64,000 bases of DNA from Acidobacteria bacterium RIFCSPLOWO2_12_FULL_66_21 (GTDB lineage Bacteria > Acidobacteriota > Vicinamibacteria > Vicinamibacterales > 2-12-FULL-66-21), in assembly GCA_001767455.1 (NCBI GenBank), contig MELC01000086.1, positions 120,677 through 184,676 on the forward strand. The letters run 5' to 3'. A program made the position numbers and the translations under genes. The notes below the pieces were generated by a model. The model ran no database searches, was not told where the DNA came from, and was given only the letters and a program-made list of their open reading frames with translations. Shown one piece after another: positions 27,448 through 36,240 of this stretch (position 1 is the first letter of the stretch; every line of letters begins with the position of its first letter).

Positions 27448-27476
27448 TTGACACATCACCGGGATCCTGCCATTAT
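27448..27476 (+). promoter_or_regulatory. Sigma-70-type promoter of the polysaccharide operon
   Basis: A perfect TTGACA (27448-27453) is followed by exactly 17 bases and then CATTAT (27471-27476, four of six to TATAAT). The local DNA is AT-richer than its surroundings. Transcription would start near 27483, leaving a leader of about 175 bases before the regulator gene at 27658. It is the best sigma-70 match seen in the window. Confidence 0.6.
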
Positions 27477-27507
27477 CTGAAGGTCCCACCGATAGACCCA
27501 TCACAGG

Positions 27508-27593
27508 GGTGCTCACGGGTGCTGAGGTGTGCTCACGGGTGCGTCAGGCGCACCGCACAGCACCCCTGAGCACCTTTCAGCACCGTCGAGCAC
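27508..27593 (+). repeat. GGTGCTCA hairpin in the operon leader
   Basis: The left arm (27508-27542) iterates GGTGCTCACGGGTGCTGAGG and the right arm (27554-27593) iterates the complement (CACCCCTGAG, CACCTTTCAG, CACCGTCGAG). The arms pair over about 35 bases with few bulges around an 11-base loop. If the promoter at 27448 is real, this is a very strong hairpin in the 5' leader of the polysaccharide operon, where it could attenuate transcription or protect the mRNA. It is also a member of the window's iterated-word repeats. Confidence 0.65.
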
Positions 27594-27657
27594 CGTGTTC
27601 GCGGTGTGACTCAGAGAGCGGAGCTGTAGCTACCGGTCGCGTGGTGCCCTAATCCGT

Positions 27658-28659
27658 ATGTCTGATATCCAGCCATTTCCCTTGTTTCCAACGTCGAGTG
27701 TTCCCGAGCTGATGGGAGACGCGGCCGCCGTGCGAAACGCGGTCGATGCCGCCGTGCGCGCGGCGCACTCGGCGGAGCCCGGTCTGATCGTTGCCGAAGG
27801 AGGGTTCGATCCGGCGCGCGTGGCGCGGGCGATTCACGACGTCGCGTCGGCCGGACGCGCCCGCCCGTTCCTGGCGATCGACTGCGGGCGCGGCACCCCT
27901 GACTCGATTGCGCGCGCGCTGTTCGGCACGACGCACGCGCGGCGCGACGCGGCCGTCGAGGCCATCGAGCACGACAGCCTGCTCGCGCGCGCGGCCGGCG
28001 GGACGCTCGTCGTCGGGAATCTCTGCGAACTTCCAGCCAGCGTGCAATTGCGCCTGTCGCGCCTGCTGAGAGACGGCGAGCTGACACTCGGCGAGACCGT
28101 GATGCCGCTCGGCACGCGGCTGCTCGCGACGGCGCTCCCGCGTCTCGACGCGGACGTTCGCGAGCACCGCTTCCGCCCCGAGTTGTTCGATCGGCTCCAG
28201 CGCATCCGCATCGACGTGCCGCCGCTCCGGGAGCGTCGCGGCGACATGCCGGTGCTCATCGCGGCGCTGTTCGAGGAGGCCTGCCGGGCCGCCGGACGTC
28301 AGATGTCGCTTGCGCCGGCGGCGACGACGGCGTTGGCGGCGCTGTCGTGGCCGGGAAACCTCGCCGAGCTGGAGCGGGTGCTGGAGCAACTCGTGCGCAC
28401 CGTGTCCGGCGACGTGATTCGGCAGGAGGACGTGCTGGAGCAGGTCGGTCTCGCGCAGCACCACCGGCGGAGCGGCCCGCTCGCAAGCCTGCGCGAGGCG
28501 CGACGTGCCTTCGAGCGCGAGTACATCGCGACGGTGCTCCAGGAGCACCGGTGGCGCATGACGGACGCCGCGCGGGCGCTCGGCATCCAGCGCGCGAACC
28601 TTTATCGAAAAACCCGGCAGCTCGGAATCACGCGGCTGAAGCCGCCACGCGCCTTATGA
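27658..28659 (+). CDS. NtrC-like regulator with degenerate AAA+ domain and Fis-type HTH
   Basis: This 333-residue protein has the outline of a sigma-54 activator without a receiver domain, but the ATPase is ruined. The Walker A position reads VAEGGFDPARVAR instead of GESGTGKE. The sigma-54-contacting GAFTGA loop is absent (ALFGTTHARRDAA). Walker B is AAGGTLVVGNLCELP where active members have GGTLFLDEI. The sensor/arginine-finger region (FDRLQRIRIDVPPLRERRGDMPVL) and SWPGNLAELERVL are well kept. The C-terminus (about 285-325) is a Fis/HTH_8 helix-turn-helix, TDAARALGIQRANLYRKTRQ. It probably binds DNA without ATP-driven sigma-54 activation. As the first gene of the polysaccharide operon it is the likely local regulator. 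Confidence 0.8.
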   Translation: MSDIQPFPLFPTSSVPELMGDAAAVRNAVDAAVRAAHSAEPGLIVAEGGFDPARVARAIHDVASAGRARPFLAIDCGRGTPDSIARALFGTTHARRDAAVEAIEHDSLLARAAGGTLVVGNLCELPASVQLRLSRLLRDGELTLGETVMPLGTRLLATALPRLDADVREHRFRPELFDRLQRIRIDVPPLRERRGDMPVLIAALFEEACRAAGRQMSLAPAATTALAALSWPGNLAELERVLEQLVRTVSGDVIRQEDVLEQVGLAQHHRRSGPLASLREARRAFEREYIATVLQEHRWRMTDAARALGIQRANLYRKTRQLGITRLKPPRAL

Positions 28660-29885
28660 TTATGAGATCAGTCATGCGACCGTCGCCGGCGGCGATGCTC
28701 CCGCTGCTCCTCGCGCTTGCCGCGCTGCCTCGCGCCGCCGCCGCACAGGAGCCCCCTGCGGTCGATCCGATCGAGTCCATGCCGGTGCGGTTCGGGCCGC
28801 TCGGCTTGGCGCCGTCGATCCAGATTACGAACGTGGGGATCGAGTCCAACGTGTTCAACGAGCCGGATCACCCGCGCAGCGATTTCACCGCGACCATCGC
28901 GCCAAGCCTCGTCGCGCGGCTGCGCGCCGGGCGCGTGGTCCTCGGGTACACGGCCAGCAGCGGCATGGTCTATTTCCGGAAGTTCCACGGCGAACGCTCG
29001 ATGAACGGGAGCACCGATCTCCGCGCGGACTTCAACCTCGGCGCGATCCAGCCGTTCGTGACGGGGTCTTTCGTGCGCACCCGCGAGCGGCCCAACGCCG
29101 AGATCGACGCCCGCGCCCACCGGTCGCAACCGGCGTACAGCGCCGGCGTCACGATGAACCTGGCCTCGCGAACGGCGCTCGTCCTCACGGTGCGCCGCCA
29201 GGACGTCAAGTACGACGCGGACGAACGCACCCGAAGCGGCGTGGCGCTGGCCCCCGCGCTCAACGAGCGCATCACGTCCGGGGATGTCGCGCTGCGCGTC
29301 AAAGTGTCGCCCTTCACGACCGTCTCGGTTGTGGGATCGGTGCAGCAGGATCGGTTCGTCTTCGCCTCCGACCGCGACGCCGACTCTGTCCGTATCCTGC
29401 CCACCATCGAGTTCGCTCCCGAAGCGCTCCTGAACGGATCCTTCGGGATCGGCTACCGGCGCTTCCGCACGCTCGACCCGGCGGTGCCCGATTACGCGGG
29501 ACTGCTGATGCGCGCCGGAGTCGGGTGGACACTGCTCGGAGTGACCAAGGTCGATCTCGCGCTGTCGCGCGACGTCCAGTACTCGTTCGAGGCGGCGACG
29601 CCGTTCTACGTGCAGACGATTACCGGCTTGACGATCACCCAGGCGCTCGGGGCGGGGATCGACGTCCGCGCGGTCGCCAACCGGCAGACCCTCGCGTACC
29701 AGGCGGCCGGAGACGCCGAAGGGCGCACCGACCACGTCGACCTGGTCGGCGCCGGCACCGGCTACCGGTTTCGCGGGAAAATGAGACTCGGCATCAACTG
29801 GGACTACGCGCGACGGCGGAGCGCGGAGTCCGATCGGCAGTACGTCTCGAGGCGGCTGTACGCCTCGCTCACTTTTGGAACTTGA
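28656..29885 (+). CDS. Outer-membrane beta-barrel protein of the polysaccharide locus
   Basis: It starts at the ATG overlapping the previous stop (ATGA) and encodes 409 residues with a signal peptide ending near AAAAQEPP. The rest is a chain of alternating, aromatic-bounded strands (VVLGYTASSGMVYFRKF, AIQPFVTGSFVRTRERP, MRLGINWDYARRR) and ends in LYASLTFGT, consistent with a porin-like barrel of about 16-18 strands. Barrels of this kind stand in exopolysaccharide loci (EpsL-like/BBP2 type), usually beside the Wza-like export protein as here. Whether it is the outer-membrane exit channel for the polymer is inference. Confidence 0.75.
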   Translation: MIMRSVMRPSPAAMLPLLLALAALPRAAAAQEPPAVDPIESMPVRFGPLGLAPSIQITNVGIESNVFNEPDHPRSDFTATIAPSLVARLRAGRVVLGYTASSGMVYFRKFHGERSMNGSTDLRADFNLGAIQPFVTGSFVRTRERPNAEIDARAHRSQPAYSAGVTMNLASRTALVLTVRRQDVKYDADERTRSGVALAPALNERITSGDVALRVKVSPFTTVSVVGSVQQDRFVFASDRDADSVRILPTIEFAPEALLNGSFGIGYRRFRTLDPAVPDYAGLLMRAGVGWTLLGVTKVDLALSRDVQYSFEAATPFYVQTITGLTITQALGAGIDVRAVANRQTLAYQAAGDAEGRTDHVDLVGAGTGYRFRGKMRLGINWDYARRRSAESDRQYVSRRLYASLTFGT

Positions 29886-29888
29886 ACC

Positions 29889-30713
29889 ATGCACCTGCTG
29901 TTTTCACTGTTGCTGCTCCTGGGCCCGCAGGCTACGGCCGCGCCGAAGGCGCCCGACTATGTCGTCGGCCCGCAGGATCGCCTCGTCATCACGGTGTTCG
30001 GCGAACCGACGTTGACCAACGTCGGCGTGGACATCGACAGTGAGGGGGTGTTCGAATTCCCGCACATCGGCCGCGTCAAGGCAGGCGGGATGACGGTCCG
30101 CCAGATCGAGCAGGAGGTCACGCGGCTCCTCAGCCCGCCTCAGGGGTATTTCAGGAGCCCGCAGGTCACCGTCACGATCGAACGGTACCGGCCGCAGGTC
30201 GTCTGGGTCCAGGGGCAGGTGCGCAGCCCGGGGGCGGTGCAGATGCAGGGCAGCATGTCGGTGATGGAGGCGATCGCGAAGGCGGGATCGCAGCTGGCCG
30301 ACGCGGGACCCTATGTCGAAATCTACCGGCACGAGGCAGGCGCGCCGGTAACGGGCCCGGCCAACCCGGCCCAGGCGAAGACCGTGAAGCCGCCGGAGCG
30401 CGTCAGCATGGCGGACATCGCGAGCGGACGCGCGCAGCAGGTGCTGCTGAAGCCGAACGACACGGTGAACGTCCCCAAGGCGCAGCTGGCCTACATCCTC
30501 GGCTTCGTGCGAGCGCCCGGGCCGATCGTCCTCGACAGCGAGATCGATCTGCGGAAGGCGCTCGTGCTCGCCGGGGGCGTCACCGAGCGCGGCGCCAAGG
30601 GGCGCATCACGATCGAGCGCACCGAGAACGGCGTCCGCAGGAAGTTCAAGGCGAAGATGACGGACATCATCAAGCCTGGCGACATCATCAACGTGCCGCA
30701 GAAGTTCTTCTGA
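29889..30713 (+). CDS. Wza-type polysaccharide export protein (SLBB domains)
   Basis: The 274 residues begin with a short signal peptide (LLFSLLLLLGPQATAAP) and then DYVVGPQDRLVITVFGEPTLTN, the polysaccharide-export domain entry. SLBB domains follow: VVWVQGQVRSPGAVQMQGSM (about 98-118) and AYILGFVRAPGPIVLDSE (about 200-217), each with the G-V/Q-x-P-G core. It ends KPGDIINVPQKFF. There is no lipobox cysteine, so unlike E. coli Wza it is not a lipoprotein, and it is shorter, without the outer-membrane helix; the beta-barrel protein encoded just upstream may provide the outer-membrane passage. It should work with the Wzc-like protein at 52688-54976. Confidence 0.88.
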   Translation: MHLLFSLLLLLGPQATAAPKAPDYVVGPQDRLVITVFGEPTLTNVGVDIDSEGVFEFPHIGRVKAGGMTVRQIEQEVTRLLSPPQGYFRSPQVTVTIERYRPQVVWVQGQVRSPGAVQMQGSMSVMEAIAKAGSQLADAGPYVEIYRHEAGAPVTGPANPAQAKTVKPPERVSMADIASGRAQQVLLKPNDTVNVPKAQLAYILGFVRAPGPIVLDSEIDLRKALVLAGGVTERGAKGRITIERTENGVRRKFKAKMTDIIKPGDIINVPQKFF

Positions 30714-30717
30714 TCCG

Positions 30718-31827
30718 ATGCGCGTACTGCACGTCGCCAGCGGCCGCCTGTACGGCGGCATCGAGCGCATGCTCGTCACGCTCGCGGAGGCTGCCGGCGG
30801 ACCGTTCGAGTTCGAGTTCGCGGTGGCGGCCCCCGGACGGCTGGCGGCCGAGCTCCGCGATGGCGGCGCGATCGTGCACGCGCTCGGCGACGTGCGTCTC
30901 AGCAGGCCCGCGACCGTGTGGCTGGCACGCCGCCGGCTCGAGGCTCTTCTCGATCGGGCCGGCTTCGACGTCGTGCTGTGTCACGCCCCGTGGGCGTACG
31001 CGATCTTCGCGCCAGTGCCGCGGCGCAAGGGCATCCGCGTCGGCTGGTGGCAGCACGACCGGGCGACGGGCCGGCCGCTCGTTGAACGATGGGCGCGCGC
31101 GACGCCGGCGGACCTGGTCATCAGCAACAGTGAATGGACCGCCACGAGCGCGCGAACGGTGCAGCCGCGCGCGCGGGTGACCGTTGTCTACTGCCCGGTG
31201 AGCATGCCGTCCCCCGCGACGGCCGATCGCGCCACGACCCGCGCCGCGCTCGGCGCGCGTCCCGGCGACGTCGTGATCCTGAGCGCGAGCCGGATGGAAT
31301 CCTGGAAAGGCCACCGCGAGCTGCTGACCGCTGCCGCCTCTCTTCCGCGCGACGCCCGCTGGGTGCTCTGGATGGCCGGCGCGGCCCAGCGCCCGCATGA
31401 AGTGGAGTATCAGGCGCTGCTCGCGCGCGATGTCTCGAAACTCGGGCTCGACGGCCGCATCCGGTGGCTCGGCGAGCGGCGCGACGTGCCGGCGCTGATG
31501 CGCGCGGCGGATCTCCTGTGCCAGCCGAACGTCACCGCGGAGCCGTTCGGCATCGTGTTCGCCGAGGCGTTGGCCTGCGGACTGCCGGTCCTGACGACCG
31601 ACATGGGCGGCGCCCGGGAAATCGTCGACGCGTCGTGCGGACGGCTGGTCTCTCCCTCGGACTCGCAGGCGCTCGCTGCCGCTCTCACCGAGATGGTGCT
31701 GGATGGATCGCTCCGGATGCGGCTGGCGGCGGCGGGACCGGCGCGGGCGGCGTCGCGATGTGCCGTTCCGTCGGTGATGCGCACCCTGCACGCCGCGCTT
31801 GCCGATACCGACACGGTCGCCGCGTGA
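30718..31827 (+). CDS. Glycosyltransferase family 4 (GT4-a)
   Basis: This 369-residue GT-B protein opens MRVLHVASGRLYGGIERML, the usual glycine-rich loop of GT4 enzymes. The C-terminal nucleotide-sugar site has the E-X7-E motif EPFGIVFAEALACGLPV (about residues 279-295) followed by GGAREIVD. It presumably adds one sugar to the lipid-linked repeat unit on the cytoplasmic face. HNAPWA-like acceptor features are too variable to predict the sugar. It starts four bases after the export gene and overlaps the following methyltransferase gene by GTGA. Confidence 0.88.
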   Translation: MRVLHVASGRLYGGIERMLVTLAEAAGGPFEFEFAVAAPGRLAAELRDGGAIVHALGDVRLSRPATVWLARRRLEALLDRAGFDVVLCHAPWAYAIFAPVPRRKGIRVGWWQHDRATGRPLVERWARATPADLVISNSEWTATSARTVQPRARVTVVYCPVSMPSPATADRATTRAALGARPGDVVILSASRMESWKGHRELLTAAASLPRDARWVLWMAGAAQRPHEVEYQALLARDVSKLGLDGRIRWLGERRDVPALMRAADLLCQPNVTAEPFGIVFAEALACGLPVLTTDMGGAREIVDASCGRLVSPSDSQALAAALTEMVLDGSLRMRLAAAGPARAASRCAVPSVMRTLHAALADTDTVAA

Positions 31828-32498
31828 GGACTGCCGCGCGCGAATCGGTGGAGCAGCGGGCGCTTCAGAGCCGCGGTGAAAGCGCCGACGCGATCTACGC
31901 GGCGGCCGCGGCGGCGCTGCGATCGGCCGGCGCCGGCGGGACGATCGTGGACGTCGGGTGCGGCACGGGGCGCTTCCGCCGCTTCGTCGGCGACCTCTTC
32001 ACGGCCTACATCGGCATCGACGTCATTCGCCACGAAGGCCTGCCCGGCGACGTGACGTTCCTTCCCGCCGACCTGGACCACGATCCCCTTCCGGTCGCCG
32101 ACGCGAGCGCCGACTGCGCGGCGGCGATCGAGACGATCGAGCACCTCGAGAATCCCCGCGCGTTCTGCCGCGAGCTGGCGCGCATTCTCCGTCCCGGAGG
32201 CACGCTCGTCCTGACGACGCCGAACCAGATCAGCCTGCTCAGCCTGCTGTCGCTCGCGGTCCGGCAGCAGTTCGACGCCTTCACCGACGGCAGCTATCCT
32301 GCACACCGCACCGCGCTCGTGCCCATGGATCTGCGGCGCATCGCCGCGGAGACCGGATTCGAGCGAATCGGCGTGCGGTTCACGCTGAAGGGACGCGTTC
32401 CCCTGACCGGCCTTCACTATCCGGCGCTGCTGTCGCGCGCGTGCCCCCGATGGTTGTCCGACAACGTCGTCGTGATGGCACGCCGGCAGGATGGGTGA
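31824..32498 (+). CDS. SAM-dependent methyltransferase (class I)
   Basis: The start is the GTG that overlaps the previous stop (GTGA). The 224 residues include motif I VDVGCGTGRFRRFVG (about 39-53), the acidic end of strand 2 (YIGIDVI), and AAAIETIEHLENPRAF with RILRPGGTLVLTTPN, as in UbiE/small-molecule methyltransferases. Its place between two glycosyltransferases suggests methylation of a sugar of the repeat unit. The target atom cannot be predicted. Confidence 0.85.
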   Translation: MRTAARESVEQRALQSRGESADAIYAAAAAALRSAGAGGTIVDVGCGTGRFRRFVGDLFTAYIGIDVIRHEGLPGDVTFLPADLDHDPLPVADASADCAAAIETIEHLENPRAFCRELARILRPGGTLVLTTPNQISLLSLLSLAVRQQFDAFTDGSYPAHRTALVPMDLRRIAAETGFERIGVRFTLKGRVPLTGLHYPALLSRACPRWLSDNVVVMARRQDG

Positions 32499-33737
32499 AT
32501 GCGGGTCGTCTTTCTCAGCGTGTCCGACGATCTGGGCGGCTCAGAGGTGGCGCTGCTCGAGATGATTCGCGGCCTCCGGCGGGCGCGGCCCTCATGGCCG
32601 CTGCACGTCATCCTGCCCGGGCGGGGTCCGCTCCACCAGCGCGTATCCGCGCTCGGGGCGGCGTGCGAGGTGGTGAGGTTGCCGCGCTGGCTGGCGCGGG
32701 TCGGCGAGTCGGCCGCCGGCGAGGCGGGTCGTCCGCGACTCGCGCGGGCCGCCCTGGCGTTGCGGCTGTGCCGCGCCGCGGCGGCGCTTCCGTTCTACCA
32801 GCGCGCGCTCAGGACCACCCTCGCCCGGCTCGGTCCTGCCGTGCTGCACACGAACGGGCTGAAGGCGCACATACTCGGCGCATGGGCCGCGGGCCCCGAA
32901 ACGCACGTGGTCTGGCACCTTCACGAGTACATCTTCCGAAGGCCGGTCACCCGGCGGCTGATGCGGGCAACGCTGCCGCGCTGCCGCGCGATCATCGCGA
33001 ATTCCGAAAGCGTTGCCGACGATGTGCGGCGCGCGATCTCGCCCGACACCGCTCCAACCGTGATCCATAACGCGGTCGATCTCACTCAATTCACCCCGGC
33101 CGGTCCGGCACTCGATCTCGACGCGCTCTCCGGCCTGCCGCCCGCGCCGGCAGGCACGGTCCGCGCCGGGCTGGTGGCGACCTACGGCAGATGGAAGGGG
33201 CACGAGGTCTTCCTGCGCGCGCTCGCGCGGCTGAGGTCGGGCACGCCCGTGCGCGGCTATGTCATCGGTGACGCGCTGTACGACACGGCGGGCAGTCAGT
33301 ACTCACGTGCGGAGCTGATCGCGATGGCCCGGCAGCTCGGAGTGTCGACCCGCGTCGGCTTCACGGGGTTTCAGCCTGCCTCGCTCGTCATGCGGTCGCT
33401 CGACATCGTCGTCCACGCGAGCACCGAGCCGGAACCGTTCGGGCTCGTGATCGCCGAAGCCATGGCGGCCGGTCGCGCGCTCACGACGAGCGCGAAGGGA
33501 GGGGCGGCCGAGCTCATCGAGCCCGGCCGCGATGCGATCACGCACACGGCGGGCGACGACGCGTCGCTGGCCGATTCGATCGCGCGTCTCGCCGCGGATC
33601 CGGAATGGCGGCACCAGCTTGGGACGGCCGCGCGCCAGGCCGCCGAGCGCCGATTCAATCCCGCGCGCATGGCGTCGGAGCTTGCCGCGCTGTACGAGCG
33701 CGTGGGCGGCGTCGCCGCCGAGAGGCAGCCGGCATGA
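32499..33737 (+). CDS. Glycosyltransferase family 4 (GT4-b)
   Basis: Its ATG follows the previous stop codon with no spacer. The 412-residue GT-B protein has LSVSDDLGGSEVALLEMIRG at the N-terminus and the E-X7-E motif EPFGLVIAEAMAAGRAL (about 306-322) with GGAAELIEPG after it. HLHEYIFRRPVTRRL in the acceptor domain and IIANSESVADD before the linker are typical of GT4 members of polysaccharide loci. It overlaps the next gene by ATGA. Confidence 0.88.
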   Translation: MRVVFLSVSDDLGGSEVALLEMIRGLRRARPSWPLHVILPGRGPLHQRVSALGAACEVVRLPRWLARVGESAAGEAGRPRLARAALALRLCRAAAALPFYQRALRTTLARLGPAVLHTNGLKAHILGAWAAGPETHVVWHLHEYIFRRPVTRRLMRATLPRCRAIIANSESVADDVRRAISPDTAPTVIHNAVDLTQFTPAGPALDLDALSGLPPAPAGTVRAGLVATYGRWKGHEVFLRALARLRSGTPVRGYVIGDALYDTAGSQYSRAELIAMARQLGVSTRVGFTGFQPASLVMRSLDIVVHASTEPEPFGLVIAEAMAAGRALTTSAKGGAAELIEPGRDAITHTAGDDASLADSIARLAADPEWRHQLGTAARQAAERRFNPARMASELAALYERVGGVAAERQPA

Positions 33738-35113
33738 ACAGGCCGGCAGCCGCTTCCCGCATGGCCGTGGCGGACGACGTCGCCGCGGCGGCTGGCGCCA
33801 GGATCCCCTGGGGAGTCGCGGAGTACTTCGTCATTGCGCAAACGGCCATCCCTGCCCTGCTGTACCTGCCGGGCACGCAGTCCGTCCGGTTCTACCTGCG
33901 GGTCGCGTCGTTCGCCGTGGCGCTCGTGATGCTCGGGCGGTGGGCGATGGCCCGGAAGGGACAGACACGACCGCACCCGGCGCAGCCCACGCTGCTCGCG
34001 GTGCTGGCGCTCGTCGCCCTGATGATCGCGCACCCGATGACCTCGTCGACGCTCGCCGGCGTCGCGCAACTGGCGCTGTACCTGGCGATCATCGCGCCGT
34101 TTTTCTGGGCGCCGTCACTCGTCAAGACGCCGGATCACCTCGCGCGGCTGATGGCGCTCCTGCTCATCTGCAACGGCGTCAACGCGGTCGTCGGGGTCCT
34201 GCAGGTCTACGATCCCGGCAGGTGGATGCCGCCGGAGATGTCGCGGATCGTCACGCAGGGGAGCACCGGCCTGGCCGCCGCGACCTACATGGGGCCCAAC
34301 GGACGGTTGATCGTGCGGCCGCCCGGCCTGTTCGACACGCCCGGCGCCGTCGCCGGTCCGGCGATGTACGCGGCGCTGCTCGGTCTCGTGTTCGGGATCA
34401 GCGCGATCGCGACGTGGAAGCGCGCACTGGCGGTGCTGCTTTCATTCGCGGGGATCGCCGCGATCTATCTCAGCCAGGTGCGCATCTCGCTCATCGTCGC
34501 GGTCCTCATGTTCGCGACGTATGCCGGCATGCTCGCGCTCCAGGCGCGCGGCGCCCGCGCGACGAAGTTCGCGTCGGTCGCCGGGCTGATCGTGATCGTG
34601 AGCTTCTCCTTCGCGATCCTCCTCGGCGGGGAGAGCGTCGCGATGCGCACGGCCACGCTCTTCGAGAAGGATCCGGTGGCCTTGTATTCCGCGAGCCGCG
34701 GCGGGCAGCTCGTGTACGCGTTCGACGACATACTGTCGCGGTTCCCGCTGGGGGCCGGCCTGGGCCGCTGGGGCATGATCGCGATGTACTATGGCGCCGG
34801 CGCCGATCCCTCGGCCGAATCGCTCTGGGCGGAGATTCAGATCGCGGGCTGGGCGATCGACGGCGGCATTCCGCTGCTGCTGTTGTACCTCGCGGCCCTG
34901 GTGGTGACGCTCGCCACCGAATTCAAGGTCGCGCGGTCGCATCCTAACGCCAAGGTGCGGGCCTGCGCTTCCGTGATCTTCGCGGCGAACCTCGGGACCG
35001 CGGCGATGATCTTCAGCTTCACGCCGTTCGTCACGCAGATCGGGCTGCAGTTCTGGTTTCTCGCCGGCGCCCTGCAGGGCATCGCACCGGTATATCGGAG
35101 TGCCGGGCGGTGA
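33734..35113 (+). CDS. O-antigen ligase/polymerase-like (Wzy/WaaL) membrane protein
   Basis: The ATG at 33734 (ATGA overlap) gives 459 residues with about eleven hydrophobic segments. The largest periplasmic loop contains DPGRWMPPEMSRIVTQGSTG and LIVRPPGLFDTPGAVAGPAMYAA; RPPGLFDTPG resembles the R-x-x-G-x-x-x-x-P region of the O-antigen ligase family. A second conserved part is LSRFPLGAGLGRWGMIAMYY. In a Wzx/Wzy-type system such a protein polymerises repeat units or transfers the chain in the periplasm. A second family member lies at 51328, so the division of labour (polymerase against ligase) is open. Confidence 0.8.
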   Translation: MNRPAAASRMAVADDVAAAAGARIPWGVAEYFVIAQTAIPALLYLPGTQSVRFYLRVASFAVALVMLGRWAMARKGQTRPHPAQPTLLAVLALVALMIAHPMTSSTLAGVAQLALYLAIIAPFFWAPSLVKTPDHLARLMALLLICNGVNAVVGVLQVYDPGRWMPPEMSRIVTQGSTGLAAATYMGPNGRLIVRPPGLFDTPGAVAGPAMYAALLGLVFGISAIATWKRALAVLLSFAGIAAIYLSQVRISLIVAVLMFATYAGMLALQARGARATKFASVAGLIVIVSFSFAILLGGESVAMRTATLFEKDPVALYSASRGGQLVYAFDDILSRFPLGAGLGRWGMIAMYYGAGADPSAESLWAEIQIAGWAIDGGIPLLLLYLAALVVTLATEFKVARSHPNAKVRACASVIFAANLGTAAMIFSFTPFVTQIGLQFWFLAGALQGIAPVYRSAGR

Positions 35114-36240
35114 GGCCGTGGCTGCTGGTCGCGGGCGACTTCGTGGCCAGCGGCGGCATGGACACGGCGAACCACGCGCTGGCGCGCCACCTCGGTCGGA
35201 CATCGCGCGCGGTTCATCTTGTCGCGCATCGCGCGTCCGCCGATCTGCTCGCCCTGCCCTCCGTGTCGCTCCACCGCGTGATCCGGCCCCTCGGCTCGCA
35301 TCGTCTGGGTGAACCGCTGCTGCGGCGGGCCGCCGCCGGGTGGCAGCGCCGGCTGAACGCCCGCACGATCGCAAACGGCGGCAATGTGGACGCCGGCGAC
35401 GTCACCTGGGTGCACTACGTGCACGCGGCGTTCGAGCCGCGTGCGGCGGGTGCGCTGAACGTCGCGCGCGTCGCCGCCAATCATCGCCGCTACGCCGCCG
35501 AGGAGCGCCGCGCGCTCCAGCGCGCGAGGCTCGTCATCTGCAACAGCGCGCGGACGGCCGAGGACGTGGTGCGGTCGGTTGGCGTCGATCGCGCGCGCAC
35601 GCGGATCGTGTACTACGGCATCGACGAGCGGCGCTATTCGTCCGTCACCGCCGCCGCGCGTGCCGCAGCCCGGCGCGCGCTGGAGATCGCGGACGAGCGT
35701 CCCGTCGTGCTGTTCGCCGGCGCGCTCGGCGATCGGCGAAAAGGCTTCGACACCCTGTTCGAGACCTGGGAGAGCCTGCAGGGGTCTCCCGGATGGCCGG
35801 CCCTGCTGCTCGTCGCCGGATCGGGCGCGGAGCTTCCGCAGTGGCGCGCGCGCGCCGGCGCGCGGCTGCCGGCCGAGAGCGTGCGGTTTCTCGGGTACCG
35901 CGACGACATGCCCGATCTGCTCGCGGCGTGCGATGTGCTCGTCCATCCCGCGCGCTACGAGGCGTACGGCCTCGCGGTCCACGAAGCGCTGTGCCGCGGC
36001 ATTCCAGCCATCGTGTCCGCGTCGGCTGGCGTTGCCGAACGGTACCCGGCGGAGCTCGCCGGACTGTTGCTGCAGGACGCGGACAGCGCGACGGAGCTCT
36101 CGGCACGGTTGCGCGCGTGGCGCGACGATGGATCGGTCCGCGAGCGTGTCGGCGCGTTCGCGGCGGACCTGCGCACGCGCACCTGGGACGACATGGCGGC
36201 CGACATCGTCCGGCTCGTCGAGGAGTGTCTGCCCGCATGA
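35110..36240 (+). CDS. Glycosyltransferase family 4 (GT4-c)
   Basis: A GTG that overlaps the previous stop starts this 376-residue protein: VRPWLLVAGDFVASGGMDTA is the N-terminal loop. The linker region ICNSARTAEDVVRSVGVDRARTRIV and the C-terminal VLFAGALGDRRKGFDTLF are standard for GT4, and the E-X7-E motif is EAYGLAVHEALCRGIPA (about 284-300), with His instead of a hydrophobic residue inside it. It overlaps the zinc-ribbon methyltransferase gene that follows. Confidence 0.88.
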   Translation: MRPWLLVAGDFVASGGMDTANHALARHLGRTSRAVHLVAHRASADLLALPSVSLHRVIRPLGSHRLGEPLLRRAAAGWQRRLNARTIANGGNVDAGDVTWVHYVHAAFEPRAAGALNVARVAANHRRYAAEERRALQRARLVICNSARTAEDVVRSVGVDRARTRIVYYGIDERRYSSVTAAARAAARRALEIADERPVVLFAGALGDRRKGFDTLFETWESLQGSPGWPALLLVAGSGAELPQWRARAGARLPAESVRFLGYRDDMPDLLAACDVLVHPARYEAYGLAVHEALCRGIPAIVSASAGVAERYPAELAGLLLQDADSATELSARLRAWRDDGSVRERVGAFAADLRTRTWDDMAADIVRLVEECLPA

